This document shows, piece after piece, positions 12,701 to 21,039 of a DNA stretch of 64,000 nucleotides. The position numbers were made by a program, and so were the translations under genes. Position 1 is the stretch's first letter, and every line of letters begins with the position of its first letter. Origin of the DNA: Lateolabrax maculatus (Eukaryota; Chordata; Actinopteri; Acropomatiformes; Lateolabracidae); assembly GCA_031216445.1 (NCBI GenBank), contig CM062217.1, forward strand, positions 24,979,001 to 25,043,000. The letters are read 5' to 3'. A model generated the notes under the pieces. It made no database searches, was not told where the DNA came from, and saw only the letters and a program-made list of their open reading frames with translations.

Positions 12701-13835
12701 AGTCTCTCTTATCCAGTGTCAACAACCAGGCTCCAGCCTGTTGTGTCTAACCCTGAAAACAGAAGATATTTAGCAGACCTTGGTCTACCAGAGGCCAGAG
12801 CCAACTCGGCCTTGTCAGACACACAGAATGAGACAGGCGAACAGAGACAGGCAGTTGACCTGACCTGTGAAGCCCTGTCTTAACCTACAAGAGGGAAGTT
12901 TAACATACAAGAAGGAAAATTCCTTCACAGGTAAGGTATGTAAGAAAAAACTACAATAACTAATTCATCCACACACACACAACCACACAAATACTTGACC
13001 TCCAGGTGAATTTCAGCCTCATAGGTAGAAAGTTGCAGTTGCTATAGGGGCTGAGGTATAGGGGGCGGGGCTCAGTTGCACCGATGGAACAGGTACTCCC
13101 TGCTGGGACCAATGATGCTTCCCACAAGTTTCCAAGATAAACGGGTCACGAGTCATGAAAGGGCGCGTGGGTAAATCAGGGCAAACCGTTACTTGAAAAG
13201 TGTATGTGTATGGCTGTGTCTGTCTGTCTGTCTGTCTGTCTGTGTTTTTCTCCAAAATTCAGCGACGTTACATGAATCCATTCAGAAGTTCCCACTGCCT
13301 CAACCAATTTTAGCCAACTGGCATGATGATTTTGTCCACTCCGTTTATAACAATTAGGGTGGGCTAAATAACAGCGCTGTTTTCAGGCTGCTAGTTATTC
13401 TCACAACAGCAGGTCACTGTGAAGTTGGTCAGCTTGCTGAGGAAGTGAGGTCTGCTGCCTGGCGCCTGCAGCTTCACTTATGGTCCATATTATGGTCCTC
13501 GCCAAGCTCTGCGGCGAACACATGGCATTTCCTGCTACTGCTTTGCAATGAAGCCACTCTGGGTTTTGCCAGTCAGACACTAATGCAGTTGGAAATGTTG
13601 GGTTAGCCATGTTTTCCTTTGCTTTAAAGCCTTTTTTTTTTTTTTTTTTTTAACTCCTGCTAGCCTTTGCTCTATCTGTACATTTTGAATATTGGGCTTA
13701 AAAGTGTCCATGTCCTGTGTGTTACAGCTCATTACCGTTTACACAGTGCCGGGAATGGACTCTGACTGGCTGATTGGAGAGAGAGGAAACCAGAAAGGAA
13801 AAGTGCCTGTCACATACCTGGAGCTGCTCAGCTAA
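570..13835 (+). CDS. sh3glb2: Endophilin-B2 (SH3-domain GRB2-like B2), 5'-truncated by window edge, 10 coding exons
   Basis: Endophilin-B proteins bind and curve membranes through an N-BAR dimer and recruit proline-rich partners through a C-terminal SH3 domain; they act on Golgi, endosomal, autophagic and mitochondrial membranes. The joined exons give 279 complete residues. The first visible exon contains FLTPLRNFLEGDWRTIS, followed by the BAR helices (LRLDLDACKTRLKKAK, EFDRQAEVTRLLLEGISSTH). A Ser/Thr/Pro-rich linker precedes an SH3 domain with VLYDYDA, DSDWLIGERGN and GKVPVTYLELLS before TAA. The insert PDFQETRPRNYVLS is characteristic of SH3GLB2 rather than SH3GLB1. Every junction has GT-AG signals and compatible phases. 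Human SH3GLB2 is about 395 residues, so roughly the first 115 residues (helix 0 and the first BAR helix) lie upstream of the window. Teleosts often keep two copies; I cannot tell which paralogue this is. Confidence 0.96.
1183..1275 (+). CDS. sh3glb2: sh3glb2 exon: BAR helix 2 (KERRLLENLRLDLDACKTRL)
   Basis: This 93-nt exon is phase 0 at both ends, with acceptor cacttcag and donor gtgagt. It encodes 31 residues of basic, coiled BAR helix including KTRLKKAKLAEAKSA. Confidence 0.96.
1400..1411 (+). CDS. sh3glb2: sh3glb2 12-nt microexon (Cys-Glu-Gly-Glu)
   Basis: The 12 bases TGCGAGGGTGAA lie between acceptor cctttgcag and donor gtgagt. They are phase 0 at both ends and code for CEGE. From memory, vertebrate SH3GLB2 has a similar CEGD tetrapeptide between AEAKAT and the PDFQETRP segment, so both position and sequence fit. 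It is too short to be found by ORF length. Confidence 0.85.
3245..3375 (+). repeat. Intronic direct repeat, copy 1
   Basis: About 130 bp are shared, with few changes, with 5262-5394. Shared blocks include GAGGATGTTTATAGTTGTGT and CATCACCTCTCTGCACCTCT followed by TTTTATGAATTCAGACACACC. It lies in the intron before the 63-nt cassette exon. It could be an old local duplication or two copies of an unnamed interspersed repeat. Confidence 0.8.
3749..3811 (+). CDS. sh3glb2: sh3glb2 63-nt cassette exon (PDFQETRPRNYVLSASAS)
   Basis: The exon is phase 0 at both ends, with acceptor tttatgtag and donor gtaagg. It encodes 21 residues that define the SH3GLB2-type insert in the BAR domain. An in-frame Met is its first codon, but the upstream exons show this is not the start. 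Confidence 0.95.
3969..4692 (-). mobile_element. L2-type LINE 3' end (copy A)
   Basis: Read on the minus strand, this begins with the end of a reverse-transcriptase ORF (the LWNQLPVW-like block, then a Ser/Leu-rich tail). A long 3' UTR follows, ending in the family's terminal segment with the direct repeat TCAAGTCAAGTCAA at the plus-strand start. The 3' UTR matches copy B (26159-26568) closely and the end of the longer element at 21040-23043. It is 5'-truncated, as usual for LINE insertions, and lies in a sh3glb2 intron. Confidence 0.8.
5262..5394 (+). repeat. Intronic direct repeat, copy 2
   Basis: This is the second copy of the repeat at 3245-3375, in the same orientation and in the intron after the 63-nt cassette exon. 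The pair therefore brackets that exon. Confidence 0.8.
5893..5916 (+). CDS. sh3glb2: sh3glb2 24-nt microexon (LWSEEVEK)
   Basis: This 24-nt exon is phase 0 at both ends. It has a long pyrimidine tract ending in cttttcag and donor gtaagt. It corresponds to the LWNDEVDK segment of mammalian SH3GLB2 and to the alternatively spliced WAEEVTK segment of neuronal SH3GLB1 isoforms (recalled). Two TGC trinucleotides lie 18 and 25 nt upstream of the acceptor. Confidence 0.93.
6506..6595 (+). CDS. sh3glb2: sh3glb2 exon: BAR helix 3 start (AEHELRVAQTEFDRQAEVTR)
   Basis: This 90-nt exon is phase 0 at both ends, with acceptor tgtttcag and donor gtatgt. It encodes 30 residues ending in LLEGISSTH. Confidence 0.96.
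7001..8030 (-). mobile_element. L2-clade LINE fragment with degraded reverse-transcriptase C-terminus
   Basis: On the minus strand, blocks typical of L2/CR1-group reverse transcriptases are readable: ITNLGVILDSDLNFNSHF, then SRLDYCNSLFTGLP, then DHITPLLKSLHWLPVSFRID and PKLWNSIPLHIR. Frameshifts separate the blocks. The plus-strand left end, AACTCAACTTTATTTATATA, resembles the common LINE 3' terminus TTTATATAGCACCTTTCA. It is diverged from copies A-C, so it belongs to another, older family. It is not expressible as a protein. Confidence 0.85.
8633..8733 (+). CDS. sh3glb2: sh3glb2 exon: BAR helix 3 end (VNHLRCLHEFVEAQ)
   Basis: This 101-nt exon starts in phase 0 (acceptor tatctgcag) and ends two bases into a codon (AG, donor gtgaga). 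It encodes the end of the BAR domain, finishing in ELQKELG. Confidence 0.95.
9740..9754 (+). CDS. sh3glb2: sh3glb2 15-nt microexon (swaps Arg for SSEKDM)
   Basis: The bases TTCTGAGAAGGACAT sit between acceptor accatcag and donor gtgagt. They enter and leave in the same phase. Included, they turn ...ELG-R-LPNAF into ...ELG-SSEKDM-LPNAF. I recall a human SH3GLB2 isoform with the matching replacement of Arg by SSQGAI at the same junction, which supports it as an alternative cassette. It has not been shown to be transcribed here. Confidence 0.75.
9929..11056. mobile_element. Terminal-inverted-repeat DNA element (non-autonomous) in sh3glb2 intron
   Basis: The left end GGGCCCTATTT is the exact inverse of the right end AAATAGGGCCC. 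The short sequence CTAAA flanks both ends directly (9924-9928 and 11057-11061), as expected of a target-site duplication. Extra similarity extends inward (TTTCATGG / CCATGATT). No transposase ORF is visible in the 1.1 kb. The GGGCCCTATTT terminus belongs to a very common fish MITE type, which I recall being linked to Harbinger/ISL2EU-like elements; the superfamily assignment is tentative. Confidence 0.75.
11324..11525 (+). CDS. sh3glb2: sh3glb2 exon: linker and first half of SH3
   Basis: This 202-nt exon has acceptor tttccctcag and donor gtgagg. It encodes a variable Ser/Thr/Ala-rich linker, then GTRKAKVLYDYDAADSSELS and ends LLADE in phase 0. The linker is the least conserved part of the family. 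Confidence 0.96.
12049..12175 (-). mobile_element. tRNA-derived SINE-like fragment
   Basis: The motif GAGTCGAACTGGTGACGTTG resembles an inverted RNA polymerase III B box (GGTTCGA-type). It is preceded by the GACAGGAAATAAGGGGGAGA stretch often seen next to it in fish repeats. The A box is not clear, so this is called a fragment. Confidence 0.45.
12380..12929 (-). mobile_element. Solo LTR, minus orientation (copy 1)
   Basis: This 550-bp unit is bounded by TGTGATGG and CCTTCACA. It is the near-complete reverse complement of 17415-17954. The flanks GGTAG (12375-12379) and GGTAA (12930-12934) fit a 5-bp target duplication with one change. No internal retroviral genes adjoin it. It sits in the last intron of sh3glb2, antisense to the gene. 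Confidence 0.8.
13217..13243 (+). repeat. (TGTC)n microsatellite
   Basis: About six tandem TGTC tetranucleotides lie in the last intron of sh3glb2. Confidence 0.9.
13728..13835 (+). CDS. sh3glb2: sh3glb2 last coding exon: SH3 C-terminal half and stop
   Basis: Acceptor gtgttacag is followed by 35 codons and TAA. The segment contains LITVYTVPGMDSDWLIGERG and ends VTYLELLS, the family's usual C-terminus. A (CA)n tract begins 3 bases after the stop codon. Confidence 0.97.
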   Translation, partial: LITVYTVPGMDSDWLIGERGNQKGKVPVTYLELLS

Positions 13836-13838
13836 AGA

Positions 13839-13866
<28 letters not shown>
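13839..13866 (+). repeat. (AC)14 microsatellite at start of sh3glb2 3' UTR
   Basis: A perfect AC dinucleotide run begins three bases after the TAA stop codon and is followed by GTGCATGTGCATGTGTGTG. Confidence 0.95.
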
Positions 13867-13870
<4 letters not shown>

Positions 13871-14427
13871 ATGTGCATGTGTGTGAGTGGGTACTACTGA
13901 AGCCATGAGGATATTTCATTCACTTAAATTAATTTTGACACTTACACAAACCTGTAACCTTCAATAGCACTCCTCCACAGTAAGCATTAGCAAAAGTGTT
14001 TGGTTAAACACACACTCATCCGTGTGCTTCTCAGAACACACTGAAGTATATTCACATGTCACTGACAGCAGTGATGAAGGAGACATTGTTACAGTGAGTA
14101 CGGGAAAATCCCCATGGGGCATGGGCATGGTTAACATTCCTTTTAAATTTTGTTTGGTGATTTATTAGTTATCTTTTTTTTCTATTTATTTCTTATTTAT
14201 TGTTGTGCATCCCAAAGGTTCACACTGTCTTTTTTTTCTTATTTCCATCCAAATGATGTTGTTAATTTGTTTACTGTCACCTAAAGTCGCCTCTGTTTGT
14301 CAGGTCGCACTGATCTGTCTTCAGACGGCAAACATGCAATAGCGACGCCTCTCCCAGTTAACTGGGTGATGGGTCATGTACAGCTCACATCTGTATGACA
14401 GACACCCCTCACAGAAGAAGAAGTGAA

Positions 14428-14433
14428 AATAAA
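14428..14433 (+). terminator. Candidate poly(A) signal AATAAA
   Basis: This is the first canonical hexamer downstream of the sh3glb2 stop codon, about 0.6 kb into the putative 3' UTR. Several later hexamers compete with it. Confidence 0.3.
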
Positions 14434-17414
14434 TTGTGATGCAAACAGAAAACGCATCATTGAGACCGCATCATGACAGACCAGTCATTATGTTGTGTTG
14501 ACGTATCGGAATTCCTGTTTTTCCTGTGTCATTGGCAGCCATGCCCGACAATAATCATTCATACCACTTTATGGCTTATTGAAATCCTTAATGATAAATG
14601 AAAGATGTGGCTGTTTCATAGATTTAGTGCAGAAATGTGTTCTGTTCTTTCCTTTTCTTCCAATACAACATGAACAAAATTGCATTTCTTGCGTGTTGTA
14701 TCTTTTTTTTGTTGTTGTTGACAAAAGCATTAAATATGACAAAATGTTAAACTGAAGAACAATAATTATAAAACAGCAAATAAAGTTTTTCATGGATGTT
14801 TTCTCATCCTTAAGTCTTGGAAGCAGATTTGCCTTAACAGCTAATTGAAATGAATGTAATTATTGTGTTATTTGAAGTGACAATAATCTTTTGTGGACAG
14901 TTCGACGGAACCTTAGCAACAGTTTTGCTTGGTTGAGTCATCTCATTCATTTGTTTTCATTATACTTTCTTGTTTGCATATGTTTTTGCCTCCTACACCA
15001 TTCCCTAGCACTGAATATTTCCGTTTATCTGTGCTGAAAATAAACATGAACGCACCCGTCCTTAACTGCCTTAAGATGATGGGAAGGAACTGCAAAGGCC
15101 ATCTTCTGCGAACCAGAGAATGTGCTCTTCACAATAAAATGCCCAGAGACTTAATGTACCCCCCATATGGCATGCAAGACTGTAAGTCCTAATCATGTGT
15201 GGTTTTGTGTGACTTTGGTTTGCCTTCGAGTGTTTTTTTTGGGGGGGGACTTCCCCGCTTGTTGCTGTTACGTCTGTTAATACTTTAAAGTGTCTGTTCA
15301 GTCTTAGTGCTGCATGTACTACAGCTTGTAGCCTGTCCTTCAGGACATGTGCGTGCGTGTGTATATGATGTAGCTAAGTCCGTTTGAGTGAGCTCTGGAG
15401 CACCAAACTGTTTCCACGAAGACCAATGTGCTCTCTCCCATCCAGTACGTGTACATGCATGCACTTTTTTTGACCTCCCCATTCTCATGAGTTTTTGTGA
15501 AGTAAGCATGTTTGAAAATGCGAAACATCTGCTGACAGAGGAGAAGTGAAATTGAGCCAAGACTCACTGAACTGCAGTCAGAACGGGGTCTAATAATTCT
15601 TGTTGGCAGACCAATGTGATCCAACTGCTCTCTGCTCTTGTGCTCATTTCACAAATTTCGGGGGAAGTTTTCTTTTCAGAAATGTTTATTTATTTTTTTA
15701 ACACTTCTGCTGTTGTGTTTCTGTTGTACCTCATCCCGTATTACTATTTTGTCAAAATATGTATTGCCTGTTCCTTAACCATGCGGAATGAACGAAATGT
15801 ATGGGATTTAATAAAAAGTCAGATTTATTTGAATTCACAAACTTTTTTTCACAGCCACTGCATATATAATTGTCACTGGAAACCATCTGCAAGCCACCTT
15901 TAGCTACCAGTACTTTAGCTTGTATTATTCTAACCATCTTAGTTAAGAATTTCTTAGTAACCCTAACCCCACAGTCATACATTTCAAGCATACATTCTTT
16001 TAGTGGATTTGTGTCTTCTATAGATCTCTTTTTTTATTTTATTGTTTTATTTTTTAAACGCCAAAAAGGTAACTTCTAATATGGAAGAATCTAAATAAAG
16101 GAGAATTGGGCAGGCCATATTGTGATGATAGCTGTTCAATCTTTATCCCAGAGCTTTTGTCCAAATTTGCATAAACCCTTTATGTAAATTATTTAAATCA
16201 GTTCCCACCTCTTTATAAAAAGTTAAGTCTTCATTTAGGTTGTGATTCTGACAGATTTCCTTTCAAGCCCTGAGCGTAGTGACTACCAAGAACAAAAGAA
16301 AATCACCAATACGTTGTTCAACACTGTACTGTGGGTTGTAAAGGTAAGCATCTTAGTCTTGTTGCTTTTATTATTTCTATACACTGATTTAGCAGTGAAT
16401 AGAAGTATAACCCTCTACATCCTACCAAAACCTTGCCAGGATCCCTTTCAAACTGGTCTAGGAACCAAATGTCAGATTTCTGCCCTTTGGTTGACAACAG
16501 CGCATCACTCACTTGGTTGTGTTGAGAAAAGATGAGGCAGATATAGTTATTCAGTTATACAGTATTTCCAAACAGCTTAATGTCCCTTGCAGTTCTTGTG
16601 TCTTTGCACTGTGATGTAATAGTGAATTTGAAAACAGGAGGTGTGGTCTGACTCAGCAGTCTGTTAAATCAAAGCAGGCCAGTAACATGAAGCAGCTTTA
16701 GATTTTCTTTTAGGATACATCTATAATGCAAATACTGCTTTTCATCTTTATGTTGTGTCTTCTGTCTGGGGGAATTCCCTGTGCTCCTTTAAGTCAGTAA
16801 CATCTCACTGAGTGGGAAAAAGGAAGTGAACGTCTTATGAGATCCTTTTTGTCCTTTCAAAACTGAGTAGAGCACAACACAACCAAACAAGTGATTGATA
16901 GTGGTGAGGCGTTCCAGCTGCAGCAGTAGTAAAACTTGCGGCGTGAATCATGGACACCCACTCTTTTCAGGAAGCCACATTTAAAGGAACTCTCACCATT
17001 TATTAATTTTATCAGTTCTCCTGTAGCCTTGAGGGGAGGCTTGTTCATTTGCAGATTGCTTTCTTAAACCTGTTCTGAATCAAAATAAACAATTGCTCCA
17101 GTTGACTTCAGTTACCTGCAATAACTGTCAAAAGCTGCAGAGGCCGAGTTATCCTGACGTCTCTAGTGTGGGTGAAGCTCTAAAGACACTGGATCCTACA
17201 CTTCCAATACTGCTGCTCAATAGCATCCAAGGTTGGTAAATGTCCACATCTGTCCAACCCCACAGCCCAAGTTCATAACAGGTTTTCTGTTAAATAAAAC
17301 AAATTCAAATTGAGATGAACTCATGTTTTTTTTTTTTTTTTTGCTCTGGCAGATGCGCCCCTTCCATTCAGACAGACTTCCACCCGGCCAGGAATTGTTC
17401 AGGCCAATCACAAC

Positions 17415-17954
17415 TGTGAAGGAATTTTCCTTCTTGTATGTTAAACTTCCCTCTTGTAGGTTAAAGGTAACTTAAGACAGGGGTTCACAGGTCAGGTCAA
17501 CTGCCTGTCTCTGTTCGCCTGTCTCACTCTGTGTGTCTGACAAGGCCGAGTTGGCTCTGGCCTCTGGTAGACCAAGGTCTGCTAGATATCTTCTGTTTTC
17601 AGGGTTAGACACAACAGGCTGGCGCCTGGTTGTTGACACTGGCTATGCTGTTGCTAGAACAGCAATGGTTGACGTATTTCCTTGTTTGGATCTGATATCC
17701 AATAGAGTCATCACACATGACAGACTGAGTTAGGAATAACCCTATTTGGATATAGCGGAGCTTATCAGTTCTGGGGAGGGTTAAATACTGAGCTTCGGGA
17801 CACAATCTTCAGATTTGGGTAGCAGTACGCTGTGATTCACACGTGGTGTTTCCCTTTTCTCCTCGATTGAGCTGCAATAAATATTCCTGTGTAAGACATC
17901 CCGGTCTCCTGAAACTTCTTGTTAGAGTGAACCAGCTCTAAGATTTCCATCACA
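17415..17954 (+). mobile_element. Solo LTR, plus orientation (copy 2), with perfect 5-bp target duplication
   Basis: This 540-bp unit runs from TGTGAAGG to CCATCACA. It is flanked on both sides by ACAAC (17410-17414 and 17955-17959), a clean 5-bp target duplication. A TATA-like TTAAATA at 17781 and an AATAAA at 17876-17881 lie in the order expected of U3-R-U5. No gag, pol or env remains, so it is a solo LTR left by recombination. It is the inverse of copy 1. Confidence 0.88.
17876..17881 (+). terminator. LTR polyadenylation signal AATAAA
   Basis: The hexamer sits about 95 bp after the TATA-like box inside the LTR, the usual position for the R-region poly(A) signal. Confidence 0.5.
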
Positions 17955-17990
17955 ACAACCGTTTATCTAATATGGAGCAGGTTTGATGCA

Positions 17991-18203
17991 ATGACTGACA
18001 GAGGAGCGCCGTTGAGGCGTTTTCGTAAAACAGCAAAGATGGTTGCCGCCAATGTGGGACACTCTGTTGAATCAGCAATCACGTTAGTATTTAATAAACT
18101 GGATGGTACATTTTCTCTAAAAAAAGAACAAACAGCTGTACTTGAAATATGTGTGGACAGAGGTCCCACACAGATCCACGATGCCAGGCCACGTGAAGAG
18201 TAA
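17991..18203 (+). pseudogene. 70-codon ORF, possible fragment of a helicase-like repeat gene
   Basis: It encodes a 70-residue peptide with FNKLDGTFSLKKEQTAVLEI. This resembles the stretch that precedes the Walker A motif in RecQ-like helicase proteins spread through fish genomes (xLKxEQxxAL...). The ATP-binding motif itself is absent and the frame ends at TAA. It begins about 35 bp after the LTR. Neither origin nor expression is established. Confidence 0.3.
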
Positions 18204-20990
18204 ACTTTGTGTGTCAAATGTTTTTCTTCCAAGATACCCATCTGCTGTTTCAGTTTTGGTTTAAATACTTCAGTAAGTCAAACTGAATGAAGAGAAGAGT
18301 GGGAAGGTTGGAAGCAGGCCAGATACGACAGGAGTTTAATGTGGCTCGTAATTATCATCGCTGCTACGCACCACCATAATTCCATGAGAAACAGCGTACA
18401 AAGCCAGGTGCATTCCTAACATTATGGTATCGGAGGAAAATTTCCAAACATGACTTCCAAAGAACAGAAAGCCAGTCTCTGTTATGATTTACGGGATAGT
18501 GGCAGATAGCAACTATTTATCTACATGTAATTTTGTGTTTTAGATACAATACAATTTACTAACACGCCCAAACAAATTAAATCATCAGACTCACCATGCT
18601 CCACTTGCCTCACATTTACTTTCATTTCACTCACGTCACCATTCTGACAATGTCCACCCACTTGTCTTGACAAGCCCACACATGATGGTATGAACCGTAC
18701 ATGCCAGAAATAGTGGAGCCAGATTATTACAAAAAGTGTAGGCGGCAGGTGAAACCGAGTGATCAGGATCAGCAACAAGTGAAAATAAATATACTTTACA
18801 AACATGCGGAGATGAGATTAAAAACAAAGTTAGTGTAAGAGTAACACCCAGATTTTGGATCTGTGTGGCACACAGAGTCTCCTATTTGTTGCTGAGTTTT
18901 TGCACCAAAGGCACAAGGGATTCCAGGTTTTTCCCATGCTGAGCTGCAGGCCGTGATGGGAGTTTATGTCTGTGATGCAAGCCAGCAGTGGTTTAGCAAG
19001 AGGCAGCAAAAGGACCCAGCGCTGCCCATTGAGGGACCCCACATACAGTATGACATCGACTTGGATGAGAATTCCCTTTAAATAAGATCCAGTTTAGCTC
19101 CTGAGCCAGAAAGACCCATGTTACTCACTGAACAGGATACCTTCATAATAAAACAGGAACGTGTGGGTGTCATTAAATGCACAGACAGCAGGAGGAGGAT
19201 TTTAAACAACTTTGAGAGTGATGTCATATTCCTAAAGGACATCAAAAGCAGATTGCAACCTAGTAATGGCTGGAGTTGGCGAAAAGCTGAATGCTCTTTT
19301 GCAGAAAACTGCATATAGCAAATTTGTACTAGTGCCTCGGTGTAACCATTTGTTGATTTCAAAACAACACCTCAATATTAGTTACTAGTCCTAAAAACAT
19401 CTCTGCAACACACTAATGAGCAGAACTTCAGTTACAGTGAATGTGCTAAATGTATAATGGTACAAAAATAAATAAAAACTTATATCTTATCAAAACAGCT
19501 GCTTGCTTCATCTATGCCCCAGGCTATGCTTAAAAAGAAAATTATAAAATTATAATAGTTTTGACTGTCTTGTAAAATGAAAGCAATGAAAGGGTTTGTT
19601 ATTGTAGCGATGCAGCAGACTAAATATAATTTATCAGTGTCATTGAAAATAATGCTTGATTTAGTCACAGTTTTATGTTTTTGTCCAATGTTATAGGATA
19701 TTTTGGAATACAATAATTGGAGAAATGGAAAAGAATGTGAGAGACTCTTTTTGTCAAATTTGTATGTCTTGGTAGAATGTCAACAGAGATATATTTACAA
19801 AAAATTGTAAGGATATCTATGGAAGCCCATTTCCGCCACTCTGAAAAATAAATAAAAGGTGATTTATCATTTCTTGTGAAGCTAATTTTTCCAAGAATGT
19901 GGAGAGAAATTCAGAAAGACAAATGAAAGTAGTACTAAGTGAAAGACAGATAGGGAAATAAGGGCTACGCCTGACGTGACTCATGACTCTGGCTGTTCCA
20001 TGGTGGGGAAAGACTTTTTTTTTGTACAGATTAAAGATCTTGGTAGTTAGGTCTTGGTACAAGGATTCCGAGCCAGGCTCACTTTTCCAAATGTCACAGC
20101 CTCGGGGCGTTGGGCTGCAGTGTGTTTAAAAAAAAAATGGAAAAAATTAAGCCATGGGAACTTGTCAGAACCAAGATGTGCTTCAGTTAGTAACAATACG
20201 GCTTATCAATGTGGAAGTTGAAACATTAGTCACATGTGGGTTTATGGTCAAAGAGAGATTTACAATAATTGAGCTTACAGACAGCCAGCAGGGCAGTGTA
20301 GGGCGATCCATATCTGTGCTTTGAGAGATTAGACAATAAAATGCTCATTATGACTGGAGGGGCCTTAACCTCCAAAACCAACATGGCATGCACACATCCT
20401 GCAGCTGAAGACGGAAAGGTCAAGCATGCTGACAGATGCCGTGTTTTTGAAGAATGTTTCATCCTTCCCATAATTCTCTTTCACTTTCTCATTTTATTTT
20501 TGCCTCTTCCACCCAACCCCACACAATGACACACTCTGTTTTGGGAATATTACAGTGATATATTAATATATTTTTGGTTTAATAATTGGTTAGATGCATT
20601 CTTCTATAAAATCCTTACACAGTCAGCACATCAGCAGACAATGTGGACTAAACTGTGAACTTTTAATTGCTTTGGCCCAAAATGCACACAGAACAAGAAG
20701 TGAAGAGTTTCTTGCCCCTCTTAACAACCAGTATAAACAGGGGGAATGATCGCAGCTAATACAACCGCATGTGTTCATATTCATTAGCCAATAAAATTTA
20801 CATACAGTACAACCATCCAATAGTAAAGCCAGACATCCTCTATACAGTCAACTGAATGAAGTCCCACTGTCAGTGTACAGTGCACCTTTTTTGTATGTAC
20901 CCTAATGGCCACATCATGTCATCAACCATGCATCTGAGTTACACAAACATCCAATCTTTATCTTCTGTACATGCTGTGTGTCTTCCCAGC
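18204..20990. other. Intergenic stretch without recognised gene
   Basis: Short ORFs on both strands lack recognisable domains, and no RNA gene or well-defined repeat was identified by eye. The sequence is moderately AT-rich. It may be downstream sequence or old, decayed repeats. Confidence 0.5.
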
Positions 20991-21039
20991 AGCATGTAAG
21001 GACATGATAGAGCCCTTCTGGAGGACAGAGGAGAACTCA

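Larger units (their letters stand above)
13836..15830 (+). other. sh3glb2: Probable sh3glb2 3' UTR and downstream sequence
   Basis: No further coding exon of the gene is expected after the stop. AATAAA hexamers on this strand occur at 14428, 14779, 15039, 15133 and 15810, so the true end of the transcript cannot be fixed from sequence. No other gene was recognised in this stretch. Confidence 0.45.

Noticed and set aside
12529..17805. Matching ORFs (MCPEAQYLTLPRTDKL-type) at 12529-12750 and 17605-17805
   Set aside because: They are the same stretch of the two inverted LTRs; LTRs are non-coding here.
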